In this document: positions 7,459-15,511 of the stretch, piece after piece
Numbering within the stretch: position 1 is the stretch's first letter
Layout of the letters: each line of letters starts with the position of its first letter
Source of the DNA: an uncultured Prevotella sp.
GTDB taxonomy: Bacteria > Bacteroidota > Bacteroidia > Bacteroidales > Bacteroidaceae
Reading direction: 5' to 3'
Assembly (NCBI GenBank): GCA_900769055.1
Contig: CAAGFF010000275.1
Span: 1 to 31,286, forward strand
DNA length: 31,286 bases
Position numbers and translations under genes: made by a program
The notes under the pieces: generated by a model
What the model was told of the DNA's origin: nothing
The model's input: the letters and a program-made list of their open reading frames with translations, nothing else
Databases searched by the model: none

Positions 7459-8133
7459 CTACCACCATTTGTAGTCTATGCCATTGTCATAGACGTCTAC
7501 GCCCTCGTGCGCCTTCAGCCATCTGACAACCCTGGTCGTGGCTGGAAGGGCTACTATCTCGTAGGCGGTCTTCAGCAACACCTGCCATAGCATCAGCTTC
7601 AGAAGCTCTGCTGTGGGAACGACACCGCCCAGCGCAAGCGGAAAGAACAGCAGGGAGTCTATGCTCTCGCCTGCCACCGTGCTCAGTATGGCACGCAGGG
7701 AGAAGCCCCTGCCACAGGTTGCGATTTTCATCTTGCTCATTACATATGCATTGGCAAACGAGCCACAGATGAAGGCCAGGAACGAGGCTCCCGCTATGCG
7801 GGGAGCAAGTCCGAAGATGGCGTGGAACCCTTCCTCGTTTGTCCAGTAGGGCGCACCGGGAATGGCATCGCACAGGGCACCGGTAAGGACGAAGAAGAAG
7901 TTCATGGCGAAGCCTGTCCAGATGAGCATCCTGGCCTTGCCATAACCCCACACCTCGCATACGCAGTCGTTGATGATGTACGATACGGGAAATACTATCA
8001 GCCCTCCAGTGAGGCTTATACCCGCCAGCGATATCTGCTTTGTCTCAAGAATGTTTGCCGTAATGAGGCAGACACAGAAGAGCGTGCCGAAAAGCATGAA
8101 CGTCACGCTCACATAATTGTTTCTCTTTTCCAT
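7459..8133 (-). CDS. yhhQ: Queuosine precursor transporter, YhhQ family
   Basis: 224-residue integral inner-membrane protein with about six hydrophobic segments, of the YhhQ/DUF165 (QPTR) family that imports preQ0/preQ1. Typical features are an N-terminal segment ending TANILETK, PVSYIINDCVCEVWGYGKAR (about residues 49-68) with its Asp-Cys/Glu-Val-Trp-Gly motif, and FICGSFANAYVMSKMK followed by SLRAILSTVAGESIDSLLFF, the region carrying the conserved GE-D signature. The probable preQ1-I riboswitch in its leader strongly supports the substrate. It converges on queF and is divergent from the alpha/beta hydrolase. Confidence 0.93.
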   Translation of the reverse strand: MEKRNNYVSVTFMLFGTLFCVCLITANILETKQISLAGISLTGGLIVFPVSYIINDCVCEVWGYGKARMLIWTGFAMNFFFVLTGALCDAIPGAPYWTNEEGFHAIFGLAPRIAGASFLAFICGSFANAYVMSKMKIATCGRGFSLRAILSTVAGESIDSLLFFPLALGGVVPTAELLKLMLWQVLLKTAYEIVALPATTRVVRWLKAHEGVDVYDNGIDYKWW

Positions 8134-8137
8134 TTTT

Positions 8138-8169
8138 CCTTGTTTTTATAGAGGTTTACCAAGCACTCT
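8138..8169 (-). ncRNA. Probable preQ1-I riboswitch in the yhhQ leader
   Basis: Read on the minus strand, P1 is AGAG (8169-8166) with CUCU (8153-8150). The loop begins with U8165 and ends with C8154 just before the 3' strand of P1, the positions that contact preQ1 in known aptamers. The A-rich tail AUAAAAACAAGG follows. P2 is loop CUUG (8163-8160) with tail CAAG (8142-8139), an H-type pseudoknot. The tail's AAGG is the likely ribosome-binding sequence, four bases before the ATG at 8133, so ligand should block translation. The loop length (12) equals the Bacillus subtilis queC aptamer and the tail resembles the Thermoanaerobacter one. P1 is short (4 bp) and the tail is one base shorter than usual. 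A separate hairpin (8172-8199) sits just upstream. Confidence 0.72.
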
Positions 8170-8227
8170 TCGAGGCAACGGCAATGCTGCTCCGTCCTCT
8201 TTTCTAAGCTTTTTGCGAAAAGTGGTG

Positions 8228-8235
8228 CAAAGATA
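8228..8235 (-). promoter_or_regulatory. Promoter -7 box for yhhQ
   Basis: TATCTTTG on the minus strand fits TAnnTTTG. It gives a leader of about 88 bases containing an upstream hairpin (8172-8199) and the preQ1-I candidate. It is back to back with the hydrolase promoter, the two -7 boxes being 23 bp apart. Confidence 0.6.
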
Positions 8236-8258
8236 CAAAAAATATCGGTTTTTTACAG

Positions 8259-8266
8259 TAACTTTG
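8259..8266 (+). promoter_or_regulatory. Promoter -7 box for the alpha/beta hydrolase
   Basis: TAACTTTG, followed by a leader of about 20 bases to the ATG at 8293. Confidence 0.6.
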
Positions 8267-8292
8267 CAGAAATCATATAAATAAGCTGATTT

Positions 8293-9588
8293 ATGACTAC
8301 ATTGCGTCTATTTTCCACTGTTGTTTCTGTCCTGTTGTCACTTACTGCCCTTGCTCAGGAGGGTGCATGGACGGGCAAAATCGATGTCCAGGGTATGAGC
8401 CTGCCATTAGTATTCAATTTCAGTCCTGATGGCTGTACCCTCGACTCTCCAGCCCAGGGTGCCAAGGGCATAAAGGCTGAGAAGACGGTGACTGCGGAGG
8501 GAAAGCTAAGGGTGACCGTGGCTGCTATTGGGGTCACGTTCGAGGGCGTCATGGAGGAAGACTCCATAAAGGGACAGTTCATGCAAGGAGGACAGTCGTT
8601 GCCGCTGACCCTCAGAAAAGGACAGATGCAAATGAGGCGCCCGCAGACACCTGCATCGCCTTTCCCGTATACTACCGAGGAGGTGAGCGTGGCGAATGGC
8701 AACATTGTGCTCAGCGGTACTCTCACGCTGCCACCGAACAGCAACAGCAATACCCCTGTGGTGCTGATGGTGACTGGTAGCGGACAGCAAAATCGTGACG
8801 AGGAGATATTTGGCCACCGTCCATTTGCCGTGCTTGCTGATGCGCTTGCACGTCATGGCATTGCATCGCTGCGATATGATGACCGTGGGTATGGCAATGC
8901 GGCGTTGGACTTCACCAGCTTTACGACTGATGATTTCAAGAATGATGCCGAGGCTGCAATACGGCATTTGCGCAAGCGCTTCAGCAGGGTGGGAGTGATT
9001 GGACATAGTGAGGGCGGCACCATTGCCCTGATGCTTGCCGCTGAGGGCAAGGCCGACTATGTGGTAGCTCTGGCCGCCATGGCGGTATCGGGACTGCAGA
9101 CGCTGTTGAGCCAGCATCGTGCCAGTCTGGCACAGGCTTTCCTGCCTATAACCGTCCTCGATACTTATTGCGCGGAGCTTTCAGTAGCCTTCGGAAAACT
9201 GGCTAATGGAGCCAGAGTCGAGGATATAGATACGGGGAATGTGCCAGCTGTGCTACGTGAGCATTTCACCAAGGTGCTGCAACAGACATCCTCGCCATAT
9301 ATGCGCCACTTGCTAACTATAGACGTGCGTCCGATATTGCCGAAGATTGCTTGCCCAGTACTGGCGATGGGAGGAAAAAAAGATACCCAGGTGGACTGCG
9401 AGACTAATCTCTCGGCACTCCACGCTGGGCTTTCAGCTTGTCGGCATACCATTTTGCCTTTTGATGGGCTAAACCACCTCTTCCAACATTGCACTACAGG
9501 TAATTATACCGAGTATCAGCAGATTGAGGAGACAATGTCCGTGGAAGTTATGGACAAGATATGCCTTTGGATAAATGATATCAGGTGA
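8293..9588 (+). CDS. Secreted alpha/beta-fold serine hydrolase
   Basis: 431 residues. A signal peptide (about 1-22, ending LTALA) exports it to the periplasm. Residues about 23-120 form a beta-rich N-terminal domain often seen before this class of hydrolase. From about 130 comes an alpha/beta-hydrolase domain: the oxyanion-region motif VTGSGQQNRDE, the SLRYDDRGYG strand, nucleophile Ser in GHSEGG (about residue 239), and a C-terminal His in DGLNHLFQH. An Asp in the GGKKDTQVD region is a plausible third catalytic residue. The family includes esterases and peptidases of unknown natural substrate, so I do not name one. The gene ends two bases from the convergent hsp20. Confidence 0.88.
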   Translation: MTTLRLFSTVVSVLLSLTALAQEGAWTGKIDVQGMSLPLVFNFSPDGCTLDSPAQGAKGIKAEKTVTAEGKLRVTVAAIGVTFEGVMEEDSIKGQFMQGGQSLPLTLRKGQMQMRRPQTPASPFPYTTEEVSVANGNIVLSGTLTLPPNSNSNTPVVLMVTGSGQQNRDEEIFGHRPFAVLADALARHGIASLRYDDRGYGNAALDFTSFTTDDFKNDAEAAIRHLRKRFSRVGVIGHSEGGTIALMLAAEGKADYVVALAAMAVSGLQTLLSQHRASLAQAFLPITVLDTYCAELSVAFGKLANGARVEDIDTGNVPAVLREHFTKVLQQTSSPYMRHLLTIDVRPILPKIACPVLAMGGKKDTQVDCETNLSALHAGLSACRHTILPFDGLNHLFQHCTTGNYTEYQQIEETMSVEVMDKICLWINDIR

Positions 9589-9590
9589 TA

Positions 9591-9998
9591 TCAGCCAATC
9601 TCAATGCTGCGTGCAATCTTCTGCTCTTCCCTTACTACCTTCGGCAGCACTATGGTGAGCACACCATCAGCAACGTTGGCACTGATTTTCTGCTTGTCTA
9701 CGTCGTCGGGTAGGATAAGGGTCTGCTCGTATTTGGTGTAGGAGAACTCACGGCGCAGGTAGTGTACGTTCTCCTCGTGCTTCTCGCCCTTGCGGTCCAT
9801 CTTTATTACGAGGTCGCCATCGGTATTGATGTTCACATCGAAGTCCTCCTTGCGCATACCAGGAGCAGCGAGTTCTACACGGTAGTCGGTCTTTGACTCC
9901 AGCACGTTGATGGCTGGTGCAGTGGCGTTGGCCTTCGGCATATAGTTGTTGTCAAAAAAGTCGTTGAAGACTTCAGGTAACCAAGTGTTTCTGTACAT
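9591..9998 (-). CDS. Small heat-shock protein, Hsp20/alpha-crystallin family
   Basis: 135-residue ATP-independent chaperone that holds unfolding proteins until DnaK/ClpB act. The short N-terminal arm is rich in aromatic residues and Asn. The alpha-crystallin domain runs about residues 28-125, with the conserved VELAAPGMRKEDFDV strand and the signature ADGVLTIVLPK near the C-terminus. The leader carries a strong purine-rich ribosome-binding sequence (AGGAG, about ten bases from the ATG), unusual among these genes and consistent with high expression. The regulator is not evident. It converges with the hydrolase gene. Confidence 0.95.
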   Translation of the reverse strand: MYRNTWLPEVFNDFFDNNYMPKANATAPAINVLESKTDYRVELAAPGMRKEDFDVNINTDGDLVIKMDRKGEKHEENVHYLRREFSYTKYEQTLILPDDVDKQKISANVADGVLTIVLPKVVREEQKIARSIEIG

Positions 9999-10116
9999 AG
10001 TTGTAATCTCCTATATTTTAAATGGTTAATGTTTTATGTTTACGCTAACCATATTTGCAACTAATGTACCAAAGGTCCGATGGATGACAAAATGACGCAA
10101 CGTACAGACAAAATGT

Positions 10117-10254
10117 CTTTTGAGGTTTTTAGGTTTTTAGGTTTTAAGGTTTCAAGGTTATGAGGTTATAGGGTTTTAAGGTGTCAGGTTTTAAGTTCCA
10201 ACCTCAAAACTTTTTACTCCCCTCCCTAATGGGGAGGGGCTGGGGGAGAGGCTT
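10117..10254. repeat. AACCT-type array plus G-run hairpin
   Basis: GAGGTTTT/TAGGTTTT/AAGGTTTC-type octamers and nonamers run from about 10121 to 10205. A hairpin CCCCTCC-CTAAT-GGGGAGGGG follows, then CTGGGGGAGAGG, up to 10254. This is the reverse-oriented relative of the 6827 element. It lies between the DMT transporter stop (10257) and the hsp20 leader. Bases 9999-10116 hold the hsp20 leader and no other gene. Confidence 0.8.
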
Positions 10255-10256
10255 CC

Positions 10257-11117
10257 TCACTTGTTTGCAACGAAAACTCCTGTGAGGATAAGGGCGGAGC
10301 CAAGGATGGCTATCCAGGTAGTAGGCTCATGCAGTACAAGGGCTGAGCATACAACTGTGGAGATGGGGTTCAGGTAGACGTAGTTGGATATACTTATGGC
10401 TCCCACTTTCTTGATGGCAAGGTTCCACAATACAAAACAGGCAAAGGAGGCTATGCCGCCAAGAAACAGAAGATTTCCCCAAACTGCTGGGACGAGGAAT
10501 CCTACGGCAGGAAACTGCCAGGGCATGAAGGCAAAGAGAGGCAGGGCTGTGAGCAAGCCGTAGAAGAATACCTTGCGTGTGACGAAGACAGCACCATAGC
10601 GTGTGGCTACAGACTTCATGAGCAAGCTGTATACGGCCCAGCAGAGGGCTCCGCAAAGTGCAAGGAGGTCGCCGGCAGGATTGAGCTTGAACACGAATTG
10701 TCCGTTGAAAATCACCATTCCCATTCCCGCAATGGCAAGCATGGAGCCGATGACAAGACCACGGGTGGCACGCATGCCCTTGATGAAGACCAGACCGAGA
10801 AGGGTGGTGAAGAGTGGTGCTGTACAGACGATGAAAGACACGTTGTTGACAAAGCTGAGTTTTACGGCCATGTTCTCAGCAACGAAATACAGCGAGCCGC
10901 CTGTGATGCCCAGCAGCAGCATGACAGCTTCGTCACGAAGGCTGGAGGCCCACAGGCGGCGCGGCGATATGGTCCAGATGCAGAGGTAGGCCATGCCAAA
11001 GCGAATTACGAATATCTCGTGGACGTCAAGTCCGTGCAGGAGCAACACCTTCGAGTTGACGAACGTAACGCCCCATACGAGTATTGTCGCAATGGCTAAG
11101 AGATGGTATCTCCACAT
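10257..11117 (-). CDS. DMT-superfamily (EamA) transporter
   Basis: 286-residue inner-membrane protein with about ten hydrophobic helices arranged as two EamA repeats (about residues 5-135 and 145-283). The first begins with ATILVWGVTFVNSKVLL. The second includes GDLLALCGALCWAVYSLLMK and ends with YVYLNPISTVVCSALVLHEP, a typical second-repeat signature. Such proteins export or exchange amino acids, purines or other metabolites; the substrate cannot be read from sequence. It follows DUF5606 by 37 bp on the same strand and may be the last gene of the nusB-led operon. Confidence 0.9.
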   Translation of the reverse strand: MWRYHLLAIATILVWGVTFVNSKVLLLHGLDVHEIFVIRFGMAYLCIWTISPRRLWASSLRDEAVMLLLGITGGSLYFVAENMAVKLSFVNNVSFIVCTAPLFTTLLGLVFIKGMRATRGLVIGSMLAIAGMGMVIFNGQFVFKLNPAGDLLALCGALCWAVYSLLMKSVATRYGAVFVTRKVFFYGLLTALPLFAFMPWQFPAVGFLVPAVWGNLLFLGGIASFACFVLWNLAIKKVGAISISNYVYLNPISTVVCSALVLHEPTTWIAILGSALILTGVFVANK

Positions 11118-11154
11118 AACGGACGGCTATGAATGTTTTTTTGTGGGGGTGTTG

Positions 11155-11598
11155 TTATTCAGCTTCCTGCCTTGAGTTGACATTGTCGCCGGGAGTAGGG
11201 CAGAGGACTGACTCGAAATCGGTATAACCGTTGTCTACAAGAATGTTGTACCACTGCAGCAGCTTCTTTATGTCGCTGTCGTGTACACGCTCCTGGTCGA
11301 AGTTGGGCAGTACCTCAGCGAAGTAGGCGCGCAGCTCCTTCGAACTGCATTTCTTATAGTTGATGGAGGCGGTCTTCGACTGTTCCTTCTCACCAAGGCT
11401 CTTCAGAACCTTCCATAGTGGAATGTCCTCGGCGTCGGTGTACATGGCGATATCGGCAAGGCTTGTCACGCGGTCTGTAGAGAATGCTGGCATGCGTCGC
11501 TTGGCATCATCGATAGTCTCAACGATGAGGTTCATCTTGCCACGTGATACCAGTCGGTAAAGGCCGGGCTTGCCGGCGATAGACAGTATTGTTTCCAT
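11155..11598 (-). CDS. DUF5606 family protein
   Basis: 147-residue soluble protein of a Bacteroidota-restricted family. The N-terminal region (METILSIAGKPGLYRLVSRG, residues 1-20) is the recognisable part, followed by VETIDDAKRRMPAF and a helical C-terminal half ending in a short polar tail. No catalytic motif is visible and the role is unknown. It lies 27 bp downstream of coaE in the nusB-yajC-ybbR-coaE run and is probably co-transcribed. Confidence 0.85.
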   Translation of the reverse strand: METILSIAGKPGLYRLVSRGKMNLIVETIDDAKRRMPAFSTDRVTSLADIAMYTDAEDIPLWKVLKSLGEKEQSKTASINYKKCSSKELRAYFAEVLPNFDQERVHDSDIKKLLQWYNILVDNGYTDFESVLCPTPGDNVNSRQEAE

Positions 11599-11625
11599 TT
11601 TCTTTCTCTGTTGGTTTTTGTTTTG

Positions 11626-12225
11626 TTATGTTTGAATGTTCAATAATTGTATTTTCTTGCATATATCTTCTATCTGTGCCTCCACATCATCGCCATTGCT
11701 GTTGCTGATGATGTAGTCACAGCGGTTAGCTACGGTTTCCTGCGGAATTTGGCACCCTATCCACTGCATGGCCTGTTGCCTGCTAATGCCGTCGCGCGTC
11801 ATGATGCGTTCTGTCCTCACTTCGTCTGGAGCTATCACGCCAACGATGATGTCGAACGGTACACGTCGGTCGAAGCCGGCATCGAATAGTATGGCACTCT
11901 CAAGCCATTGGCATCCGGAGGACATGTAGTCGGTGGCCACGGCTGGATGAACTATGTCGTTGACAGCCTGTTTGTTGGCCTCGCTTTCAAGGATGAACTG
12001 TGCCAGCACAGACTTTTGCAGGACACCATTACGGTATACACCATCGCCAACAAGCTGTGACAGTCTTTGTTGCAATTCCAGGTTGGTTGCCATGAGCCTC
12101 TTTGCTGCCGCATCGCAGTCGTAGACGCAGAAACCTTTTCTGCGCAGTATGTCGCAGACGAAGCTCTTTCCGCTTCCTATACCGCCCGTGATGGCGATGT
12201 GACTTGGGGGTAGTGATGGTTTCAT
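11626..12225 (-). CDS. coaE: Dephospho-CoA kinase
   Basis: 199-residue cytoplasmic P-loop kinase for the last step of CoA synthesis, phosphorylating the 3'-hydroxyl of dephospho-CoA with ATP. Walker A is GGIGSGKS (about residues 14-21). The CoA-binding region includes YDCDAAAKRLM (about 35-45) and IVHPAV, and the lid region has TRDGISRQQAMQWI. Size is normal. Its ATG overlaps the stop of ybbR by four bases, indicating translational coupling. Confidence 0.95.
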   Translation of the reverse strand: MKPSLPPSHIAITGGIGSGKSFVCDILRRKGFCVYDCDAAAKRLMATNLELQQRLSQLVGDGVYRNGVLQKSVLAQFILESEANKQAVNDIVHPAVATDYMSSGCQWLESAILFDAGFDRRVPFDIIVGVIAPDEVRTERIMTRDGISRQQAMQWIGCQIPQETVANRCDYIISNSNGDDVEAQIEDICKKIQLLNIQT

Positions 12226-13205
12226 TGCTGTTCTACCAGATAGTCAACGTTTGGTGTTTCTATACGAGCGTTGTTGACGTTGCGTGGCATGCTTTGCAGC
12301 TGTAGACCGCATTTGTCGCTCTTGCCGTCAGCCACCGCCTGATAGTCAGCCACCACGACAAACGCCTCAGGATGGCTCTTGATGTCGCGCACCATGCTGG
12401 CACCTGCATAGAAGATTACCTTAACTCGTTGGGGAAACGTGCGTAGGACGATGCCCTCAGGCACGTTTGTTGGAGTTATTGCTACCTCGATGCTCTCCTC
12501 GGTAAGGATGTCGGTGAATATTTCGAGCTTTACCTTGTTGGGCACGCACTTGACGCCATAGATGCTGCTAAGGCTCACTTCGGTGATGAGGGTGTCCTGA
12601 ATGTTTGTAAGCTTGAAAGCCTCTGTGGGCATTGTCTTGAGGCTGTCAAGGGTGTGCCTGTCAGAGTATATGGTCACCTTGTCGGGAATGACGTTCACCT
12701 TGGCTATGTAGTAGCTGGCTTTGGGTGTCAGCGTGCCGGCAAGGCGCACGGGGATAGTCTTCTGCTCACCGTCATTGAACATGAATGCCGTATGGTCACA
12801 TTTCAGCGATACCAGCGTTGTGGAGCCAAACAGCTGTTGCTTTACGGCCTTGTTTATCTCAGACAGTGGCACTTGCCCCTTGCCATTGTTGTGGCTGGCA
12901 AAGGTGGCGAAGGGGAAGGACAGTGTCTTGAGTTTGTGGCTGAGGTCGTAGGATAGCAGCACAAATCCCTTGTCGCGCACGGTTATCTTGACGCTGTCGG
13001 GGAGTGGGGCTGTGATGATGGTGTTCTCGGGCACTCCAACGAGGCGCATCTCAACCTGCAGCTCTTTCTCGTAACTCTCGTTGAGCGTCATCATCAGCCA
13101 GAAGACGCCGCTGAGGGTGAGGAAGAACAAAAAAATCAGAAACTCCTTGTTCACTCCACTGAACACGAAGTCCCTGACATAGCGAAGGATGCGCCCAGCT
13201 GCCAT
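12222..13205 (-). CDS. YbbR-like domain protein (CdaR-related)
   Basis: 327 residues: a short cytoplasmic N-terminus, one transmembrane helix (about residues 21-40, FLIFLFFLTLSGVFWLMM) and a periplasmic part made of YbbR-like beta domains (about 50-320). In Firmicutes the YbbR protein CdaR controls the diadenylate cyclase CdaA. No cdaA is adjacent here, so that role is not implied. Bacteroidota place this gene between yajC and coaE, as seen here. It overlaps yajC by one base (TAATG) and coaE by four. Confidence 0.88.
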   Translation of the reverse strand: MAAGRILRYVRDFVFSGVNKEFLIFLFFLTLSGVFWLMMTLNESYEKELQVEMRLVGVPENTIITAPLPDSVKITVRDKGFVLLSYDLSHKLKTLSFPFATFASHNNGKGQVPLSEINKAVKQQLFGSTTLVSLKCDHTAFMFNDGEQKTIPVRLAGTLTPKASYYIAKVNVIPDKVTIYSDRHTLDSLKTMPTEAFKLTNIQDTLITEVSLSSIYGVKCVPNKVKLEIFTDILTEESIEVAITPTNVPEGIVLRTFPQRVKVIFYAGASMVRDIKSHPEAFVVVADYQAVADGKSDKCGLQLQSMPRNVNNARIETPNVDYLVEQQ

Positions 13206-13534
13206 TATGCCTTATTGCCTGTGGCGTCCTGCGCAGAGGCGAAGACAGCGCTTCTCTCTACTGTTATCACGGTGCCGTGGGCTATTTCCACGTCTATGGT
13301 GCCCGCAGCCAGGTCAACACGCTTCACGGTGCCATGTATGCCACCTCCAACGAGAACCTTGGTGCCATCCTGAAGCGAGTTCTGGAATTCGCGGATGCGC
13401 TTCTGCTGTTTCTGTTGCGGACGAATCATGAGGAAATACATGATGGCGAAGATTGCTATCATCATGATGAGCATTCCGCCCATACCGCCACCCTGCTGAG
13501 CGGCTGCCTGTGCAGCCAGTACAAGTGTTGTCAT
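13205..13534 (-). CDS. yajC: Preprotein translocase subunit YajC
   Basis: 109-residue single-pass inner-membrane protein associated with SecDF. The N-terminal Gly/Met-rich hydrophobic segment (about residues 15-40) ends in YFLMIRPQQKQQKRI, the family hallmark. It is followed by LQDGTKVLVGGGIHGTVKRV and a small beta domain. It sits 20 bp downstream of nusB in a conserved operon. Confidence 0.95.
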   Translation of the reverse strand: MTTLVLAAQAAAQQGGGMGGMLIMMIAIFAIMYFLMIRPQQKQQKRIREFQNSLQDGTKVLVGGGIHGTVKRVDLAAGTIDVEIAHGTVITVERSAVFASAQDATGNKA

Positions 13535-13554
13535 GTTTGTTTGTTATTGTTGAG

Positions 13555-14517
13555 TTACTGATTATCTGTTGATTGTGGTTTCGTGGGGTTGCCGAGTGCC
13601 TTGAACATCTTGCCCGTGTCGGCGAGGTGTCTTGCTATGGCATCGAGCATACCGTTTATGTAGGCACCGCTACGTGGGGTGCTGTATAGCTTGGCCAACT
13701 CTACATACTCGTTTATGGTGACGCTAACCGGAATGTTGGGGAACGTGAGCATCTCGGCGATGGCAATCTGCATTATTATCACGTCCATGTAGGCCAGTCG
13801 GGAGAAATCCCAGTTGCGGCTTGTCTCACTCATGTAGCGCTGGTACTGGTCGGCGTTGAGGATTGTTGCACGGAAGAGCTTGATGGCAAAATCCTTGTCC
13901 TCAACATCCTTGTATTCCGGCAGGAGTTCCTGCTTGGCCTTGTTCTTCGGGTCGAAGCGCTTGATGGTCTTCAGCACGAAGGTGTCTACAACCTCCTTGT
14001 CGTCATTCCAGTAAAGGCTCTTCTCCTCAAGCAGGGTTTCCAGGTCGCCGTTCTCCTGTATCATCTGCCTGTAGATTTTGCGCCATACTTCCCTGTCAGC
14101 CTCGTAGCTGTCTTCTTCGGCTGCCATGTAGTCGGTATATATCTGGCTTTGCTCGATGAGGGCGCACATCTTACGTATGAACTCGATGTCGTCAGCCCAT
14201 GTCAGCTTTTTTGCCTCATTGAAGTCTGCGAGCATCTTGTTCTCCTCAAGCTGTAGGGCAAATCTGTTGTTGATGAATTTTGTTGAAGGGATGTCCGTTC
14301 CCTCTCGTTGCGCCCTTTGCGTGGTGATTTCCACGCGTCGCCTTTCCTCCTTGTTTATGGCTAAGATAAGGTCGAGAAGGTAATTGTACAGGTCGTATGC
14401 CTTCGACAAGCTGAAAAGAAGCTCTTTCTCAGCGTTGTCCATGTTTTTGTTGCCGTTCTGATAGTATGCGTAGGTTAACTGGACTATCTTTATTCTAATC
14501 AATTCCCTATTAATCAT
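13555..14517 (-). CDS. nusB: Transcription antitermination factor NusB
   Basis: 320 residues, about twice the length of E. coli NusB, as usual in Bacteroidota. The N-terminus INRELIRIKIVQLTYAYYQNG and the C-terminal half (about 180-310), with VIIMQIAIAEMLTFPNIPVSVTINEYVELAKLYSTPRSGAYINGMLDAIA, are the NusB fold. The intervening ~120 residues are a charged helical extension. NusB binds boxA with S10/NusE to prevent premature termination in rRNA operons. It heads the minus-strand operon to coaE, with a promoter box at 14589-14596. Confidence 0.93.
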   Translation of the reverse strand: MINRELIRIKIVQLTYAYYQNGNKNMDNAEKELLFSLSKAYDLYNYLLDLILAINKEERRRVEITTQRAQREGTDIPSTKFINNRFALQLEENKMLADFNEAKKLTWADDIEFIRKMCALIEQSQIYTDYMAAEEDSYEADREVWRKIYRQMIQENGDLETLLEEKSLYWNDDKEVVDTFVLKTIKRFDPKNKAKQELLPEYKDVEDKDFAIKLFRATILNADQYQRYMSETSRNWDFSRLAYMDVIIMQIAIAEMLTFPNIPVSVTINEYVELAKLYSTPRSGAYINGMLDAIARHLADTGKMFKALGNPTKPQSTDNQ

Positions 14518-14588
14518 TACTCTACCTATATATTATATATTGTACAGTGTTTCGGTTGTGAATGGAGTTCTGTCCATACATTGTTGTG

Positions 14589-14596
14589 CAAAATTA
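14589..14596 (-). promoter_or_regulatory. Promoter -7 box for the nusB operon
   Basis: TAATTTTG on the minus strand, about 72 bases before the nusB ATG. It is divergent from the rplY promoter 117 bp away. Confidence 0.6.
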
Positions 14597-14690
14597 GGCA
14601 AAAAAAACTTTTCCCGCAAGAAAACTCTATGGAAAAGTGGTGCTTTTATGGTTTTTTATGCGAGAAAGAACAATTTTTCAGTCAAGATGT

Positions 14691-14720
14691 TTTGAATTTG
14701 GAGATTTATTCGTACCTTTG
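14691..14720 (+). promoter_or_regulatory. Promoter for rplY-pth-hslR
   Basis: TTTG (14691-14694) and TACCTTTG (14713-14720) are spaced 18 bp. The leader to rplY is about 75 bases. I see no clear autoregulatory structure in it. Confidence 0.7.
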
Positions 14721-14801
14721 CACCCACTTTTTAAGACGCTAAGCGCATCTCTGTGTGATGGCGAATTAATAATAATAATTTAATTTATAGTAACACAACT
14801 C

Positions 14802-15410
14802 ATGAAAGAGATTAACGTAACAGGTCAGAAGCGTACAGACCTTGGCAAGAAAGCTTCTAAGCTCCTCCGCAAAGAGGGATTGGTTCCATGTAACCTTTAT
14901 GGTGAGCAGAAGGACGAGAACGGCAAGCCTGTGGCTATGTCATTCGCAGTTCCTATGACTGAGCTCCGCAAGGTTGTCTACACTCCTCACATCTATGTCA
15001 TCAACCTGCTCATCGACGGCGAGTCTCATACCGCTGTAATGAAAGAGCTTCAGTTCCACCCTGTAACAGACGCTCTGCTTCACGTAGACTTCTACGAGGT
15101 TAACGACCAGAAGCCTCTCACTATTGGTATTCCTGTTAAGCTCGTTGGTTTGGCACAGGGTGTACGCGATGGTGGACGCATGAGCCTCTCTATCCGCAAG
15201 ATTAATGTTACTGCTCCTTATCAGCAGATACCAGAGCATCTTGATGTTGACGTTACCGCTCTGAAGATTGGCAAGAGCATCAAGGTTGGCGAACTCAGCT
15301 TCGAGGGTCTTGAGATTGCTACTCCGAAGGAGGTTATCGTTTGCTCTATCAAGATGACACGTGCCGCACAGCAGGCTGCTGCTGCCGCTGCTGCTGCTGA
15401 GGGCAAGTAA
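14802..15410 (+). CDS. rplY: 50S ribosomal protein L25 (Ctc/TL5 type)
   Basis: 202 residues. The N-terminal L25 domain (about 1-92; LGKKASKLLRKEGLVPCNLYG) binds 5S rRNA. The C-terminal TL5/Ctc beta domain (about 95-185; GIPVKLVGLAQGVRDGG) is typical of the long form. It ends in an alanine-rich tail with two glutamines (AAQQAAAAAAAAEGK), common in Bacteroidota L25. First gene of the rplY-pth-hslR unit, followed by an intrinsic terminator. Codon use looks more constrained than in its neighbours (many CGT/CGC Arg, GTT Val), as expected for a highly expressed ribosomal protein. Confidence 0.96.
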   Translation: MKEINVTGQKRTDLGKKASKLLRKEGLVPCNLYGEQKDENGKPVAMSFAVPMTELRKVVYTPHIYVINLLIDGESHTAVMKELQFHPVTDALLHVDFYEVNDQKPLTIGIPVKLVGLAQGVRDGGRMSLSIRKINVTAPYQQIPEHLDVDVTALKIGKSIKVGELSFEGLEIATPKEVIVCSIKMTRAAQQAAAAAAAAEGK

Positions 15411-15442
15411 TTAGGAAACTTACATATTCTGTATCATAATCG

Positions 15443-15476
15443 GGCGGACATCTGTGGTGTCCGCCTTTTGTTTTTT
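15443..15476 (+). terminator. Intrinsic terminator after rplY
   Basis: An 8-bp perfect stem GGCGGACA (15443-15450) with TGTCCGCC (15458-15465), a 7-base loop, then TTTTGTTTTTT. Expected to attenuate read-through into pth so that rplY is made in excess. Confidence 0.88.
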
Positions 15477-15511
15477 CTGTCAATAACTGTTTTCATCTGA
15501 CCATATTTCTT

